Below, in pieces: positions 37,349-46,604 of a DNA stretch of 64,000 bases. The stretch spans positions 5,174 to 69,173 of the forward strand of contig DGOK01000118.1 in the NCBI GenBank assembly GCA_002389385.1, written 5' to 3'. How positions within the stretch are numbered: the stretch's first letter is position 1; each line of letters begins with the position of its first letter. This stretch comes from Rhodospirillaceae bacterium UBA4468 (lineage in GTDB: Bacteria; Pseudomonadota; Alphaproteobacteria; Rhodospirillales; Casp-alpha2). Below the pieces are notes generated by a model. It worked only from the letters and a program-made list of their open reading frames with translations, was not told the origin of the DNA and did no database searches. Both the position numbers and the translations under genes were made by a program.

Positions 37349-39676
37349 ATGAACGACGCTCCATTCCCAACTAAAGAACAAATTGCCGAATTTGTGCGCG
37401 GTGGCACCAGCCATATTGGTAAACGCGAGATCGCGCGCGCCTTCAAGCTCAACGTCGAGCAAAAGCGTACGTTGAAAACCGTACTCAAAGAAATGAAAGA
37501 GGACGGTACGCTGACCAGTGATCGCAGCAAAAAATTCACCGACCCCGCCGCCATTCCAAATGTCACTGTGATTGAAATCAGTGGTGTCGATGCCGATGGT
37601 GAGGTTCTTGCGCGTCCGGTTAAGTGGGAAAGTGAAGCCCCGCCTCCGACGATCTACGTTATCGCCGACAAAAAAGATAAGGCGACGTCCGCTCCGGCAG
37701 TTGGCGAACGCGCCCTCGCCCGCATACGGCAAATAGACGACGGCTTCGAAGCCCGTATTGTCCGGCGTATTCCCCCTGCACCGACAGACATTCTTGGTGT
37801 GGTAATCGAATCCGAAGGCCAAGCCCGTATTCGCCCAGTCGATAAGCGCGACCGCTATGAGTACGTGATTGAGCCCGATGCAGAAAAAGGTGCCAAGGTC
37901 GGTGATCTTGTGCGTGCCCAGGGTACCGGTGGAACACGCCTCGGCCTCAAGCGTGCTAAAATCGTCGAACGTATTTCCGAAGCCACAGGCGCAAGCGCGA
38001 TCAGTTTGATCTCAGTGCATCAACACGGCATCCCCGTGGCATTCCCATCCGAAGCGCTAAAGCAAGCTGAAGATGCCAAGGCCGCCCCATTAGGCGAGCG
38101 AGATGATTTGCGGTCTGTGCCGCTCGTCACTATCGATGGAGCGGATGCGCGAGATTTCGATGATGCGGTCTTTGCTGAACCTGATGACGACCCAAAGAAC
38201 GAAGGCGGGTATAAGCTTATCGTCGCGATTGCAGATGTCGCTTGGTATGTCCGCCCTGGGGACGCGCTAGACCGTACAGCGTTCGAACGTGGGAACTCGG
38301 TGTATTTTCCTGACCGCGTGGTGCCCATGCTCCCGGAACAGCTCTCAAATGGCTGGTGTTCCCTGAGGCCCAACGAAGACCGTCCCTGCTTGATAGCGTA
38401 TTTGCGCATAGACAAGGATGGCAAGCTTCTATCAAAGCGCTTTAAACGCGCCCTGATGCGCTCACACGCCCGCCTGACCTATGAGCAGGTACAAATTGCA
38501 CAAGATGGTACACCCGACGATATGACGGCGCCTCTGATGGCAGATGTCATCACACCGCTCTATAGCGCGTTTGCAATACTCGACAAGGCGCGGTCAATAC
38601 GCGGTGCGCTTGAGCTGGATGTTGCTGAACGACAGATCATTCTGGATGACCAAGGCGAGATCAAAGGGATTGAGCCCCGCACGCGACTGGACAGCCACAA
38701 GCTTATTGAAGAATTCATGGTTCTGGCCAATGTCGCCGCCGCAGAGTTTCTGGAAGAAAAGAAACGGCTCTGCATGTACCGAATTCACGACGAGCCTTCG
38801 ATGTCGAAAATTGAAGCGTTGGTCGAGGTTCTCGATAGCGTCAACATTCGCTTTGATAAGGGCCAGACCGTCACCCCGCATCGCTTCAATCATATTCTGA
38901 GTAAAGCAAGCGGATCGCCACATGCGCAGATGGTCAACGATATTGTCCTGCGCTCACAAGCGCAGGCGAAGTATGATCCTGATAACATTGGCCATTTTGG
39001 GCTTTCACTGAAGCGGTATTGCCATTTCACATCACCGATACGTCGCTATTCTGACCTTTTGGTGCACCGCGCCCTGATCCTGGGGATGAGTCCAAGCGCG
39101 GGCTCATTGCCACAAGATCCAGGCGATTTCAATGAAATCGGTGAACATCTTTGTATCACTGAACGACGCGCCCAGGCCGCTGAACGTGGTGCGATGGATC
39201 GCTACAGTGCGCATTATTTGAAGGACCGTGTCGGTGTAACATTCGGGGCCCGCATTTCAGGTGCAACACGATTTGGCCTGTTCATCACCGTCAACGATAT
39301 CGGTGCCGATGGCCTGATTCCGATCAAGTCACTCGCCAATGATTACTATATCCATGACGAAGATAAGCACATGCTGACCGGGCGCAGAACCGGCAACACT
39401 TACCGCATGGGTGATCGAATTGAAGTTGTTCTTCGCGGTGTCACACCTATCACAGGCGGGATGATCTTCGAGCTTGTTGGGAGCTCCCGCTCGTCGGGTA
39501 AAGCGCAACCAGAACCTGAAAAGCGCAATGATCGTGCTCAAATCTCAAGGAAGCCTAAAAAGACCAAAGGCAAAAGCCGTGCTGCGCGGCGTTTGCAGCG
39601 TGCTGCCGCGGGGGCCGATCCCAAAAAACCTAAAAAGAACAAAACCAACAAGAATAAAGGCCGCCCAAAACGATAA
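37349..39676 (+). CDS. rnr: ribonuclease R
   Basis: 775-residue 3'-5' exoribonuclease of the RNB family that degrades structured RNA. An N-terminal helical/cold-shock region precedes the RNB core, whose metal-binding acids are in LVTIDGADARDFDDAVFAE. Later conserved parts are ERGNSVYFPDRVVPMLPEQL and HFGLSLKRYCHFTSPIRRYSDL. A C-terminal S1 domain starts near GVTFGARISGATRFGLFITV, and the protein ends in a long basic tail like that of other RNase R. The adjacent S41 protease starts 46 bases downstream. Confidence 0.96.
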   Translation: MNDAPFPTKEQIAEFVRGGTSHIGKREIARAFKLNVEQKRTLKTVLKEMKEDGTLTSDRSKKFTDPAAIPNVTVIEISGVDADGEVLARPVKWESEAPPPTIYVIADKKDKATSAPAVGERALARIRQIDDGFEARIVRRIPPAPTDILGVVIESEGQARIRPVDKRDRYEYVIEPDAEKGAKVGDLVRAQGTGGTRLGLKRAKIVERISEATGASAISLISVHQHGIPVAFPSEALKQAEDAKAAPLGERDDLRSVPLVTIDGADARDFDDAVFAEPDDDPKNEGGYKLIVAIADVAWYVRPGDALDRTAFERGNSVYFPDRVVPMLPEQLSNGWCSLRPNEDRPCLIAYLRIDKDGKLLSKRFKRALMRSHARLTYEQVQIAQDGTPDDMTAPLMADVITPLYSAFAILDKARSIRGALELDVAERQIILDDQGEIKGIEPRTRLDSHKLIEEFMVLANVAAAEFLEEKKRLCMYRIHDEPSMSKIEALVEVLDSVNIRFDKGQTVTPHRFNHILSKASGSPHAQMVNDIVLRSQAQAKYDPDNIGHFGLSLKRYCHFTSPIRRYSDLLVHRALILGMSPSAGSLPQDPGDFNEIGEHLCITERRAQAAERGAMDRYSAHYLKDRVGVTFGARISGATRFGLFITVNDIGADGLIPIKSLANDYYIHDEDKHMLTGRRTGNTYRMGDRIEVVLRGVTPITGGMIFELVGSSRSSGKAQPEPEKRNDRAQISRKPKKTKGKSRAARRLQRAAAGADPKKPKKNKTNKNKGRPKR

Positions 39677-39722
39677 ATAATTAATGCTGGGTGTGATAGA
39701 GACCGTGTACAGGTGCTCTTGA

Positions 39723-41309
39723 ATGGTTTTAAATATACAAATGTTCTGGGAAAACACTCATCTTCGTCTCACGCTCAGTGGCGCGCTTATGCTGCTGCTG
39801 TCTGCGTGCGCGCAATTTAAAGCCCACGAAGATCAAGCTCAGACCAATTTCGCCGAACCTGCAGCTGCTGAAGTTATCGCCATCGGTTTTGATAATATTG
39901 CCGACAAATATATCGAATCGGTATCCTTGCGGCGCATCGGTGTTGAAGGACTTCGAGGCCTTGGCGCCATTGATGAAGGTATTAGCCTCTCTGAAGAAGT
40001 GGGCGAAATGGTTCTCTACAAGTTCGATGACGAGATCGGACGCCTGCGCATTCCCCCTGAAAATGATGTGCGCGCGTGGTCGGCAGCGATTGTTGCCCTG
40101 ACCGAAAAGGCCCGTGCGTCCTCATCCATTGTCAGGAGCGCCTCATCTGAAAAGATTTATGAGGCCATTTTTGATGGCGCGCTCTCCGATCTGGATATTT
40201 TCTCGCGCTACGCCGGGACGGACGAAGCAAACCGAAACCGCGCCCGTCGTGATGGCTTTGGCGGTATAGGCATAAGGTTTCGTATCGAAGCCGGTGTTGC
40301 TGTTGTTACCCGTGTCCTTGAAGCGACACCAGCCTTTGAAAGCGGATTACGCGCTGGTGATGGTATTATTCAGGTTGAGGGGCATAAAACCGATGGCCTG
40401 AATAGCGCTGCAATCACGCGCCTCATCCGAGGCCCGGTACACACGCAGGTAAGCCTTACCTTGAGCCGTACTGACGCTTTACAACCCTTCACCATATCGG
40501 TCGCACGTGCACATATTGTCCCAGAGACAGTAACCGTTCACATTGAAGATGGCATCGCAATCATCAAGATATCCAGTTTCAATCAAGAGACCGGCAATTC
40601 CCTTGAACGGGTTTTGATGAACCTCACAGCACCGGATGCAACGCCACTGGTAGGGCTGATCGTAGACCTCCGAGGCAATCCAGGTGGGTTACTGCGCCAA
40701 TCCATCCAGGTTGCAGACCTGTTGCTCACACAGGGTGATATTCTACGCACCTCAGGGCGCCATCCAGATAGCTTACACCATTATAAGGCAGGTGGGCGTG
40801 ATCTTGCGGCTGGCAAGCCTCTCGTCCTCATGGTTGATGGAAAATCAGCCTCTGCAGCTGAGATTGTCGCTGCCGCTCTACAAGACCGTGACCGCGCTGT
40901 CATCATTGGGACCGCGTCATATGGCAAAGGCAGCGTCCAGACAGTGATTAGACTCCCAAATGATGGCGAGATCACGCTGACATGGTCCAAGTTTGTCGCA
41001 CCGTCAGGATATTATATCCACGGTCTGGGCGTTATTCCGACGGTTTGTACAAGTGGATATAAAGATACTGGCGCCGCTGCCGAGATTATTGAGAGTGCAC
41101 TTGAGGGCAAACGGGCGAGCGAAACGGTTTTGTGGCGTCGGCGTGCCATGCTATCAAACGATGATCGTCAGGCATTACGGGACGGATGCCCATCTCAAGC
41201 GCGCAAAGGCCCTCTGGATTTAGAAGTCGCCAAGCGATTGATTTTAAACGATCAAATTCATGCACGCGCGCTTCGAATGACAACAGCCACGGCGCAAGCC
41301 ATCAATTAA
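39723..41309 (+). CDS. S41-family C-terminal processing protease, predicted lipoprotein
   Basis: 528 residues. The signal peptide ends in a lipobox (LLLLSACAQF, Cys after SA), so the mature protein is probably a lipoprotein on the periplasmic side. A PDZ domain (GFGGIGIRFRIEAGVAVVTR to PAFESGLRAGDGIIQVEG) is followed by the S41 protease domain with the nucleophile in MVDGKSASAAEIVAAALQD and the general-base lysine in TASYGKGSVQTV. Tail-specific proteases of this kind cut exposed C-termini of envelope proteins. Whether it works with rnr is unknown; the placement matches other alphaproteobacteria. Confidence 0.9.
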   Translation: MVLNIQMFWENTHLRLTLSGALMLLLSACAQFKAHEDQAQTNFAEPAAAEVIAIGFDNIADKYIESVSLRRIGVEGLRGLGAIDEGISLSEEVGEMVLYKFDDEIGRLRIPPENDVRAWSAAIVALTEKARASSSIVRSASSEKIYEAIFDGALSDLDIFSRYAGTDEANRNRARRDGFGGIGIRFRIEAGVAVVTRVLEATPAFESGLRAGDGIIQVEGHKTDGLNSAAITRLIRGPVHTQVSLTLSRTDALQPFTISVARAHIVPETVTVHIEDGIAIIKISSFNQETGNSLERVLMNLTAPDATPLVGLIVDLRGNPGGLLRQSIQVADLLLTQGDILRTSGRHPDSLHHYKAGGRDLAAGKPLVLMVDGKSASAAEIVAAALQDRDRAVIIGTASYGKGSVQTVIRLPNDGEITLTWSKFVAPSGYYIHGLGVIPTVCTSGYKDTGAAAEIIESALEGKRASETVLWRRRAMLSNDDRQALRDGCPSQARKGPLDLEVAKRLILNDQIHARALRMTTATAQAIN

Positions 41310-41341
41310 TCCACGTTTACATGAATCTTGCCCTAAATTCC

Positions 41342-41369
41342 TTGACTTGATGGGTGCCGAGGTTATCTT
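41342..41369 (+). promoter_or_regulatory. candidate sigma-70-type promoter of rpmG
   Basis: TTGACT (41342-41347), 16-base spacer, TATCTT (41364-41369), about 50 bases upstream of the rpmG ATG. An 8-pair imperfect hairpin (GCCGC...GCGGC) lies between the -10 and the gene. Good match to the -35 consensus, weaker at the -10. Confidence 0.45.
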
Positions 41370-41419
41370 GCCGCCTCTTTAGAAGCGGCGTTTAAAAACT
41401 TAATTGGGATACCTAGATT

Positions 41420-41587
41420 ATGGCGAAGCCGACCACTATTCAAATTCGTCTTGTGAGCACGGCGGATACTGGTTTTTTCTACATCACGAAGAAAAATCCA
41501 AGAAATTCGACCGAGAAGATGCAAATGCGCAAATACGATCCTGTCGTGCGCAAGCATGTGATGTTCAAGGAAGCAAAGATTAAGTAA
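41420..41587 (+). CDS. rpmG: 50S ribosomal protein L33
   Basis: 55-residue large-subunit ribosomal protein. Translation begins MAKPTTIQIRLVSTADTGFF and includes the family's TKKNPRN and MQMRKYDPVVRKH segments. The CxxC pairs of zinc-binding L33 are absent, so it is the zinc-independent form. No clear SD sequence, only a G-rich stretch (TTGGGAT), lies upstream. A strong terminator follows at 41,616. In alphaproteobacteria rpmG typically sits near rnr and divK, as here. Confidence 0.96.
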   Translation: MAKPTTIQIRLVSTADTGFFYITKKNPRNSTEKMQMRKYDPVVRKHVMFKEAKIK

Positions 41588-41615
41588 TTCTCGCGTGTTT
41601 ACGCCAGAAATGTCG

Positions 41616-41643
41616 CGCGCCGCTGAATTAGCGGCGCGTTTTT
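41616..41643 (+). terminator. intrinsic terminator after rpmG
   Basis: Perfect 9-base stem CGCGCCGCT / AGCGGCGCG with a GAATT loop and a run of five T directly after the stem. It ends the rpmG transcript; divK approaches from the other side and ends 26 bases further on. Confidence 0.93.
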
Positions 41644-41668
41644 CGTGTTGAAAATTCTAGTAGAATTA

Positions 41669-42034
41669 TTAGTATGCGAATCTCTTAACTGTCTCAAGGA
41701 AATGCGGGACTGAGATCGGCTTGGCGATATACCCTTCGCAGCCACCTTCACGGATTTTTTCCTCGTCACCCTTCATCGCAAATGCGGTGACGGCAATCAC
41801 AGGAATACCCTTAAGGTCATCATCAGCCTTAAGCATCTTCGTCACTTCAAGACCAGAAATCTCAGGCAACTGAATATCCATAAGAATCAGATCAGGCGAA
41901 TGCTCACGCGCTAACTTTAAAGCATCCCGGCCATCAACAGTTTGTAATGTTTCATATCCATGAGCTTGAAGTAAGTCGTTGAACAACTTCATGTTGAGAT
42001 CGTTATCTTCAACGATCAATATTTTCTTCGCCAT
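41669..42034 (-). CDS. divK: single-domain response regulator DivK
   Basis: 121-residue receiver-only protein from the ATG at 42034 (the frame runs five codons further but the family begins MAKKILIVEDN). The phosphoacceptor Asp is in DLILMDIQLPEISGLEV, the conserved Thr/Lys in PVIAVTAFAMKGDEEKI and GYIAKPISVPHFLETV. Together these match DivK, the alphaproteobacterial cell-fate regulator that acts on DivL/CckA. The pleD gene that often follows divK is absent; rpmG lies there instead, in convergent orientation. Confidence 0.93.
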   Translation of the reverse strand: MAKKILIVEDNDLNMKLFNDLLQAHGYETLQTVDGRDALKLAREHSPDLILMDIQLPEISGLEVTKMLKADDDLKGIPVIAVTAFAMKGDEEKIREGGCEGYIAKPISVPHFLETVKRFAY

Positions 42035-42199
42035 CAGTCTCTTTCTCACAATGCAACGCGTGTTTAGTTGCCAGACACATTAAAGGCTATACGCCCATTA
42101 ATCATTAAAATGAGGATGAATTATTACATTCATCGAGTCAAACGAAGCTAAGATCAGCTTTAGACCTTTTTATTATATCCTACGGTCTTCTTGGGAACT

Positions 42200-42295
42200 T
42201 TAGAATGGCGCCAAACCAGCATTGAACTCTGATGCGAGAATGACAGACACAACCGTCAATGTTAACGCTAATCCAAATGCTTTCCACATCACCAT
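42200..42295 (-). CDS. 31-residue predicted membrane peptide
   Basis: A short frame not listed by usual gene callers: ATG at 42295-42293, stop TAA at 42202-42200. A strong GGAGG site is located six bases upstream. The product is a single hydrophobic helix (WKAFGLALTLTVVSVILA) with a short polar tail and begins MVMWKAF. No homologue is known to me. It lies between the divK gene and the broken Crp/Fnr gene, on the same strand. The ribosome site and coherent helix make it plausible, but a chance frame cannot be excluded. Confidence 0.5.
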   Translation of the reverse strand: MVMWKAFGLALTLTVVSVILASEFNAGLAPF

Positions 42296-42395
42296 TTTCT
42301 TTCCTCCGCATAATGCATGATCAAGTTCATGATGTATAGAAATTATGACAGAAATATGGTTAACAGAATATGAGCACGATCACGCAAAAAGGAAA

Positions 42396-43094
42396 TTAAT
42401 CGCCACGGACTTCTTCGACCATTTCGCGCAATTGCGCCTAATCCTTGATCAAAAGCAGGTTCTTTCGACGTTCGACGATGTTTTGGCGCGCCAAGTCACT
42501 TAATACACGAGCGACAGTCTCACGTGTTGTCGAAACCCGGCTGGCGGTATCTCCATGTACAGGTATCGGGGAGATTTCAGCTTGGTTATCTCCCACCATG
42601 CTGCTTCGTGCTTAGCGAAGCAGGTCTGCTTGGACGCAGTTATTCGCGGCGAGTGTGCTCAGATCCATAATACGATCTGTAGAATTGCGAACAATCGCCG
42701 CCAGAGCGCGGAGCACACGAAAAGAAATAATCGCGTTCTCCTGCAGCAAGGATGTAAATCGCTCTTGGGGTAATGCCGCAATTAATGAGCTATCCAGCGC
42801 CATGACACTTGCTGAGCGAGGTTGCCCATCAAGCGCTGAGAGTTCCCCGAAATGACTGCCAGGGCCTAAATCTTCGAGCGTGATTTCCTTACCAGATAGG
42901 GAATAGTTAACGACCCGAACATGACCATCGATGACAAAAAACACATCCGTTGATTCGCTTTGACGATCAATGATTTGTTCGTGATCAGAATAACGCCGCC
43001 ACACACAGGCCTTTACCAGCGCCTGTGTCACATCCGGACTTAACCCTTCGAGCATGTGAATGCCGTCAAGTGACGACGCTTCATGGTCCGACAT
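42396..43094 (-). pseudogene. Crp/Fnr-family regulator with two in-frame stops
   Basis: Full gene of 233 codons read from ATG 43094 (GGAGG site upstream) to TAA 42398-42396. The cyclic-nucleotide-binding domain is intact (FFVIDGHVRVVNY, GPGSHFGELSALDGQPRSAS). A TAA at 42614-42612 then splits it from the DNA-binding domain, which continues in the same frame as GDTASRVSTTRETVARVLSD, the helix-turn-helix of the family. A second in-frame TAG lies at 42440-42438 before the terminal QLREMVEEVRGD. The N-terminal fragment alone (160 residues) could bind a ligand but not DNA. Both stops are reachable from CAA/CAG by C to T. Confidence 0.85.
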
Positions 43095-43466
43095 CTTCTT
43101 CCTCCAAGCACAAGAAAACGCCGGACTTTTGCCCGGTCACGGATGTATCTTAACCTTATTTGATCCAGAAAGCGAAGCTGTGAATTCAATATATCGTTTT
43201 CGGTGAATTAAGTTTCATCTATCATACCCTGATCTCAAAAGGCCTGTGAATGAATTTCAGGCGACTTAAGCCCCGCCCCCTGAATCGCAATAAATTACTT
43301 TTACTTGTGAAGTTGGGAACCATGCCAACTGAGAATGCATTGATAAAGTTTGAAATAATCTATATTTCCTGCACTTTAATGCTTGCTCGAAGATAAAGAT
43401 TGCGACCGTAAACCGTCTTCTGATTCAAGGTCTGCCCATAAGCCGCTTTAGCAAGTTCAAGGAAGA
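43095..43466. other. 372-base intergenic region
   Basis: Between the divergently oriented Crp/Fnr remnant and the glycosyltransferase gene. Mostly AT-rich. I see no RNA gene, open frame or repeat. A TTGATA at 43,339 with TATATT 15 bases later is a weak promoter-like pair facing the glycosyltransferase; it is not convincing. Confidence 0.5.
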
Positions 43467-44459
43467 ATGATGGCAAAAACAACGTCCACGCAATTGATAT
43501 CAAATAAAAGTAAGATTGCTGTCGTCATCCCCTGCTATCGCGAAACAGATCACATTCTCGATGTTTTGGCCGCTATGGGCCCTGAAATCACATCTATTTT
43601 TGTCGTCGATGACACATGTCCTGACGGCACGGGCGAGTTTGTCCAGTCCAACACCAAGGACAAGCGGATCAAAGTTATTCGCCACGAAAAAAACTTAGGC
43701 GTCGGTGGCGCCACGTTGACTGGGTATAAGGCTGCGCTTGAAACTGACGCTGAGATCATTGTTAAAGTAGACGGCGACGGCCAAATGGACCCCGCATTAA
43801 TTAGGACTCTGGTTCATCCAATTCAGGCCCATGAAGCCGATTACACAAAAGGTAACCGTCTGCATCGGCGAGGTGCCACAAAAAGCATGCCGTTCATCCG
43901 CTTGCTGGGCAATATGGGCCTCACGTTGATGTCAAAGTTTTCAAGTGGATATTGGGACATTATGGACCCGACCAACGGCTTTACGGCTATCCACCGGGAT
44001 GCACTAAAAGAGTTACCCCTCGACGATATTGCATATAATTTTTTCTTCGAAAGCGATCTACTTTATCACCTATTGGAAATTGATGCGGTCGTCCGTGATG
44101 TGCCTATGCGCGCAAAATATGGTGAAGAGACGAGCCATCTTATTGTCCATCATGTCTTTGGCCTGTTCCTATGCGGGCATATCAAGAACGGCTGGCGGCG
44201 CATCGTTGATACATACTTTGTACGTGATTTCGGCATCGCGTCGGTCAATCTCATTTTAGGCAGTTTGCTCGTGCTTATTGGTGCGGTTTATGGCGGATTT
44301 CGCTGGTGGCAGAGTATCTCTACAGGCATTCCGGCAACTGCGGGAACAGCCATTCTCTCAGCAATGCTTATTATTGTGGGGACACAGCTTTTGCTGGCAT
44401 TTATCAATCACGATATAAGACGTGTCCCCACTCAACCAATCCATGAGATTGATGAGTAG
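43467..44459 (+). CDS. family 2 glycosyltransferase with C-terminal membrane helices
   Basis: 330 residues. An N-terminal GT-A fold (KIAVVIPCYRETDHILDVL, the FVVDDTCPDGTGE nucleotide site, VKVDGDGQMDPALI with the DxD-like element, and DPTNGFTAIHRDALKELPL) resembles dolichyl- and polyprenyl-phosphate sugar synthases of the DPM1/ArnC group. Two C-terminal membrane helices (VNLILGSLLVLIGAVYGGF; ILSAMLIIVGTQLLLAFI) fit a membrane-associated polyprenyl-phosphate sugar transferase. ATG at 43467 or 43470, behind AAGGA. A single gene, convergent with the HAD gene, with a 6-base-stem hairpin (44,461-44,475) between their stops. Confidence 0.85.
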   Translation: MMAKTTSTQLISNKSKIAVVIPCYRETDHILDVLAAMGPEITSIFVVDDTCPDGTGEFVQSNTKDKRIKVIRHEKNLGVGGATLTGYKAALETDAEIIVKVDGDGQMDPALIRTLVHPIQAHEADYTKGNRLHRRGATKSMPFIRLLGNMGLTLMSKFSSGYWDIMDPTNGFTAIHRDALKELPLDDIAYNFFFESDLLYHLLEIDAVVRDVPMRAKYGEETSHLIVHHVFGLFLCGHIKNGWRRIVDTYFVRDFGIASVNLILGSLLVLIGAVYGGFRWWQSISTGIPATAGTAILSAMLIIVGTQLLLAFINHDIRRVPTQPIHEIDE

Positions 44460-44473
44460 AAGCGAAACGTTCG

Positions 44474-45376
44474 CTAGATTGTTGGCAAGATAAAATCGGG
44501 ATGAATGCCTGAGGCTTCAATACACGATTTAATATCCAGTCCACGCATAACGCCCTGCCCTGTCACTAATGCCGTCGAGAACCCAGCAACCGTCGCACCC
44601 AAGATGTCAGTGTGGAGTGTGTCTCCCGCCATCACGACGCGTTTTTCTAAACCTTGATCACCCAGTCTTTCACGGACCAAATCAAAAGCGTTCGCATAAG
44701 GTTTGCCAAAGAACTGCGGCACAATGCCGGTACGATCCCATATATCATGGGCGAAATACCCAGGTTGCCTGGAAAAACTGTTCTCACGCGGTCCAACCAA
44801 ATCTGGATTACCAATCAGAACCGGCCTCGGGTGAGCACGAAGAGCATTGATCAGCTCTTCATGGGAGTCTGTCGTCCATTCTGTGATTCTCAAGAAGATA
44901 AAACCATCGACGTCGGCAATATTTGCCCGATCAAGGAGGATGGTCTGGCACGGCAAATCTGCAAAACTTAATGGGTCAGATGCAATAATACCCCAGCTCA
45001 TTTTTGGATCATAACCGGCTAATGCGACGATCAGAATATCCCGGCTTGTCACGATTTCCTCAAATGTGAAGTCAAAACCTAGAGCCGAAAAATGTTTCTT
45101 TATCTTTTGCCGCGACTGGCTAGCTGAATTCGTTAATAAGACGATCTGTTTTCCAGCCTGCCTTAGTTTCTCAATTCTTAGCGCAGCGCCTTCAATTGGC
45201 GTCTCTCCAACATTCAAGACACCAAAGGCATCAAAGACGAACACATCAAACTGATCTTCAATGTCGCTGAGATCGCCAATAGACACGGTCTCGCCGGAGC
45301 GTGTCACACGCGGAAGCCGGCCCAGGGTTTCCTGATACCTGTTGAAAGCCCAACTCGCCGTTATCTCTATATCCAC
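44474..45376 (-). CDS. HAD-superfamily hydrolase, class IIA (NagD-like)
   Basis: 300-residue phosphatase of the class IIA group. The nucleophile Asp is in VFVFDAFGVLNVGE, where the usual second Asp position is Phe, as in the alphaproteobacterial subgroup that has a bulky residue there. The threonine motif is VLLTNSASQS, the lysine is in FFGKPYANAF, and the acidic motif IV is VVMAGDTLHTDILGA. The cap segment is between. NagD-like enzymes hydrolyse nucleotide or sugar phosphates; the real substrate is unknown. Confidence 0.85.
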   Translation of the reverse strand: MDIEITASWAFNRYQETLGRLPRVTRSGETVSIGDLSDIEDQFDVFVFDAFGVLNVGETPIEGAALRIEKLRQAGKQIVLLTNSASQSRQKIKKHFSALGFDFTFEEIVTSRDILIVALAGYDPKMSWGIIASDPLSFADLPCQTILLDRANIADVDGFIFLRITEWTTDSHEELINALRAHPRPVLIGNPDLVGPRENSFSRQPGYFAHDIWDRTGIVPQFFGKPYANAFDLVRERLGDQGLEKRVVMAGDTLHTDILGATVAGFSTALVTGQGVMRGLDIKSCIEASGIHPDFILPTI

Positions 45377-45550
45377 TATGCATCCAACTCAATCATGCGA
45401 CCATTTATGAAGCTTTAGTTTCATAGGCCTTTATGGCTACCCAAGCACGAACAAAAGCCTCTAGATTTCCAAGAGAATACACTGCATGATCATCTCGTAC
45501 GTATCATAAAAATGCAATAAATCGGACATCATCGTTTTTGGGAGGTTTAA

Positions 45551-46510
45551 ATGAAAAAGATTCTTGGCATTGCGCTAGGCGTAGCCCTACTCGCGTTCTC
45601 TGGAAATGTGAGCGCAGAAGAATGCCATCGTGGCACACTTGATAAAAAATATTGTGATCGCGACTACAACCAAACGGCTGACCTGCCGCTCGACGAGTCA
45701 CAATGGTCAAATCCAGACACAATTATTTTCTCATACACACCCGTCGAAGATCCGGCTGTTTACGCAAAAGTATGGGATGGCTTTGTTAATCACATGGCAA
45801 AAGTTACCGGCAAGAAAGTCGTGTTCTTCCCAGTACAATCATATGCAGCTCAATATGAAGCCATGCGCTCAGGTCGTTTGCACATTGCGGGCGTAAATAC
45901 AGGTGGTAACCCGGTTGCAGTATCGTGTGCCGGTCTTGTGCCTTTCGCCATGATGGCCGCAAAAGACGGGTCCTTTGGTTATGAGATGGAAATTATCGTG
46001 CCTACTGATAGCCCGATCAAATCGCCGTCTGACCTAAAGGGCAAAACGCTTGCGTTCACATCGCCAACATCAAACTCTGGTTTCAAAGCGCCATCCGCGA
46101 TTTTGAAAAGCAGCTTTGGTCTGCTCGCTGACAAAGACTTCAAAACAGCGTTCTCGGGCAAGCACGATAACTCGATCCTCGGCGTTGCGAATAAAGACTA
46201 TGAAGCTGCTGCTGTTGCGAACTCTGTCCTCAAGCGGATGATTGATCGCAAAGCCGTCGACGCATCGCAGATCCGTTCGATCTATAAGTCCCAGACATTC
46301 CCAACAACAGGATATGGCCATGCACACGACTTGCACCCTGCCGTTGTCGCGAAAATTAAGCAGGCATTCTTTACGTTCCCTTGGGAAGGTTCCGAGCTCA
46401 AGAAAGAGTTCAAAAAAGAAGGCAGCTTTATTTCGATCCATCACAAAAGTGACTGGGCCGTTATTCGCCAAATTGATGCCGCAAACGGCGTCACATACGA
46501 TTGCAAGTGA
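45551..46510 (+). CDS. phnD: phosphonate ABC transporter, substrate-binding protein
   Basis: Periplasmic binding protein of 319 residues with a signal peptide (ILGIALGVALLAFSGNVSAE). The PhnD-type features are KSPSDLKGKTLAFTSPTSNS and the segment YEAMRSGRLHIAGVNTGG. A strong GGGAGG site precedes the ATG. The family binds phosphonates, phosphite or related oxyanions; the ligand here is unproven. It is separated from phnC by a likely terminator (46,536-46,575), which would let the binding protein be made in excess over the membrane parts. Confidence 0.93.
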   Translation: MKKILGIALGVALLAFSGNVSAEECHRGTLDKKYCDRDYNQTADLPLDESQWSNPDTIIFSYTPVEDPAVYAKVWDGFVNHMAKVTGKKVVFFPVQSYAAQYEAMRSGRLHIAGVNTGGNPVAVSCAGLVPFAMMAAKDGSFGYEMEIIVPTDSPIKSPSDLKGKTLAFTSPTSNSGFKAPSAILKSSFGLLADKDFKTAFSGKHDNSILGVANKDYEAAAVANSVLKRMIDRKAVDASQIRSIYKSQTFPTTGYGHAHDLHPAVVAKIKQAFFTFPWEGSELKKEFKKEGSFISIHHKSDWAVIRQIDAANGVTYDCK

Positions 46511-46535
46511 TCAGTCACCATTCGTTATATTAAAC

Positions 46536-46575
46536 GAGAACCCCATCGGTCAGATGATCGGTGGGGGCTCTTTTA
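46536..46575 (+). terminator. intrinsic terminator/attenuator between phnD and phnC
   Basis: Stem of about 11 pairs, GAG-aa-CCCCATCG facing CGGTGGGG-g-CTC, with a bulge, followed by TTTT. It begins 25 bases after the phnD stop and lies 30 bases before phnC. Partial termination here would reduce phnCEE expression relative to phnD, as seen for other binding-protein operons. Confidence 0.7.
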
Positions 46576-46604
46576 TATAGCTGTGGATGATCTAGGGGCG
46601 ACGC

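Noticed and set aside
37119..37822. Frames opposite topA and rnr (minus strand, up to 307 codons)
   Set aside because: They lie across two clearly coding plus-strand genes and show no family features; shadows of codon bias.
43095..43466. RNA gene or hidden open frame in the longest gap
   Set aside because: No tRNA cloverleaf, ribosome site or conserved hairpin could be found by eye.
44461..44475. AGCGAA-ACG-TTCGCT hairpin between convergent genes as an intrinsic terminator
   Set aside because: Only six pairs and no T run on either side; kept only as a note.
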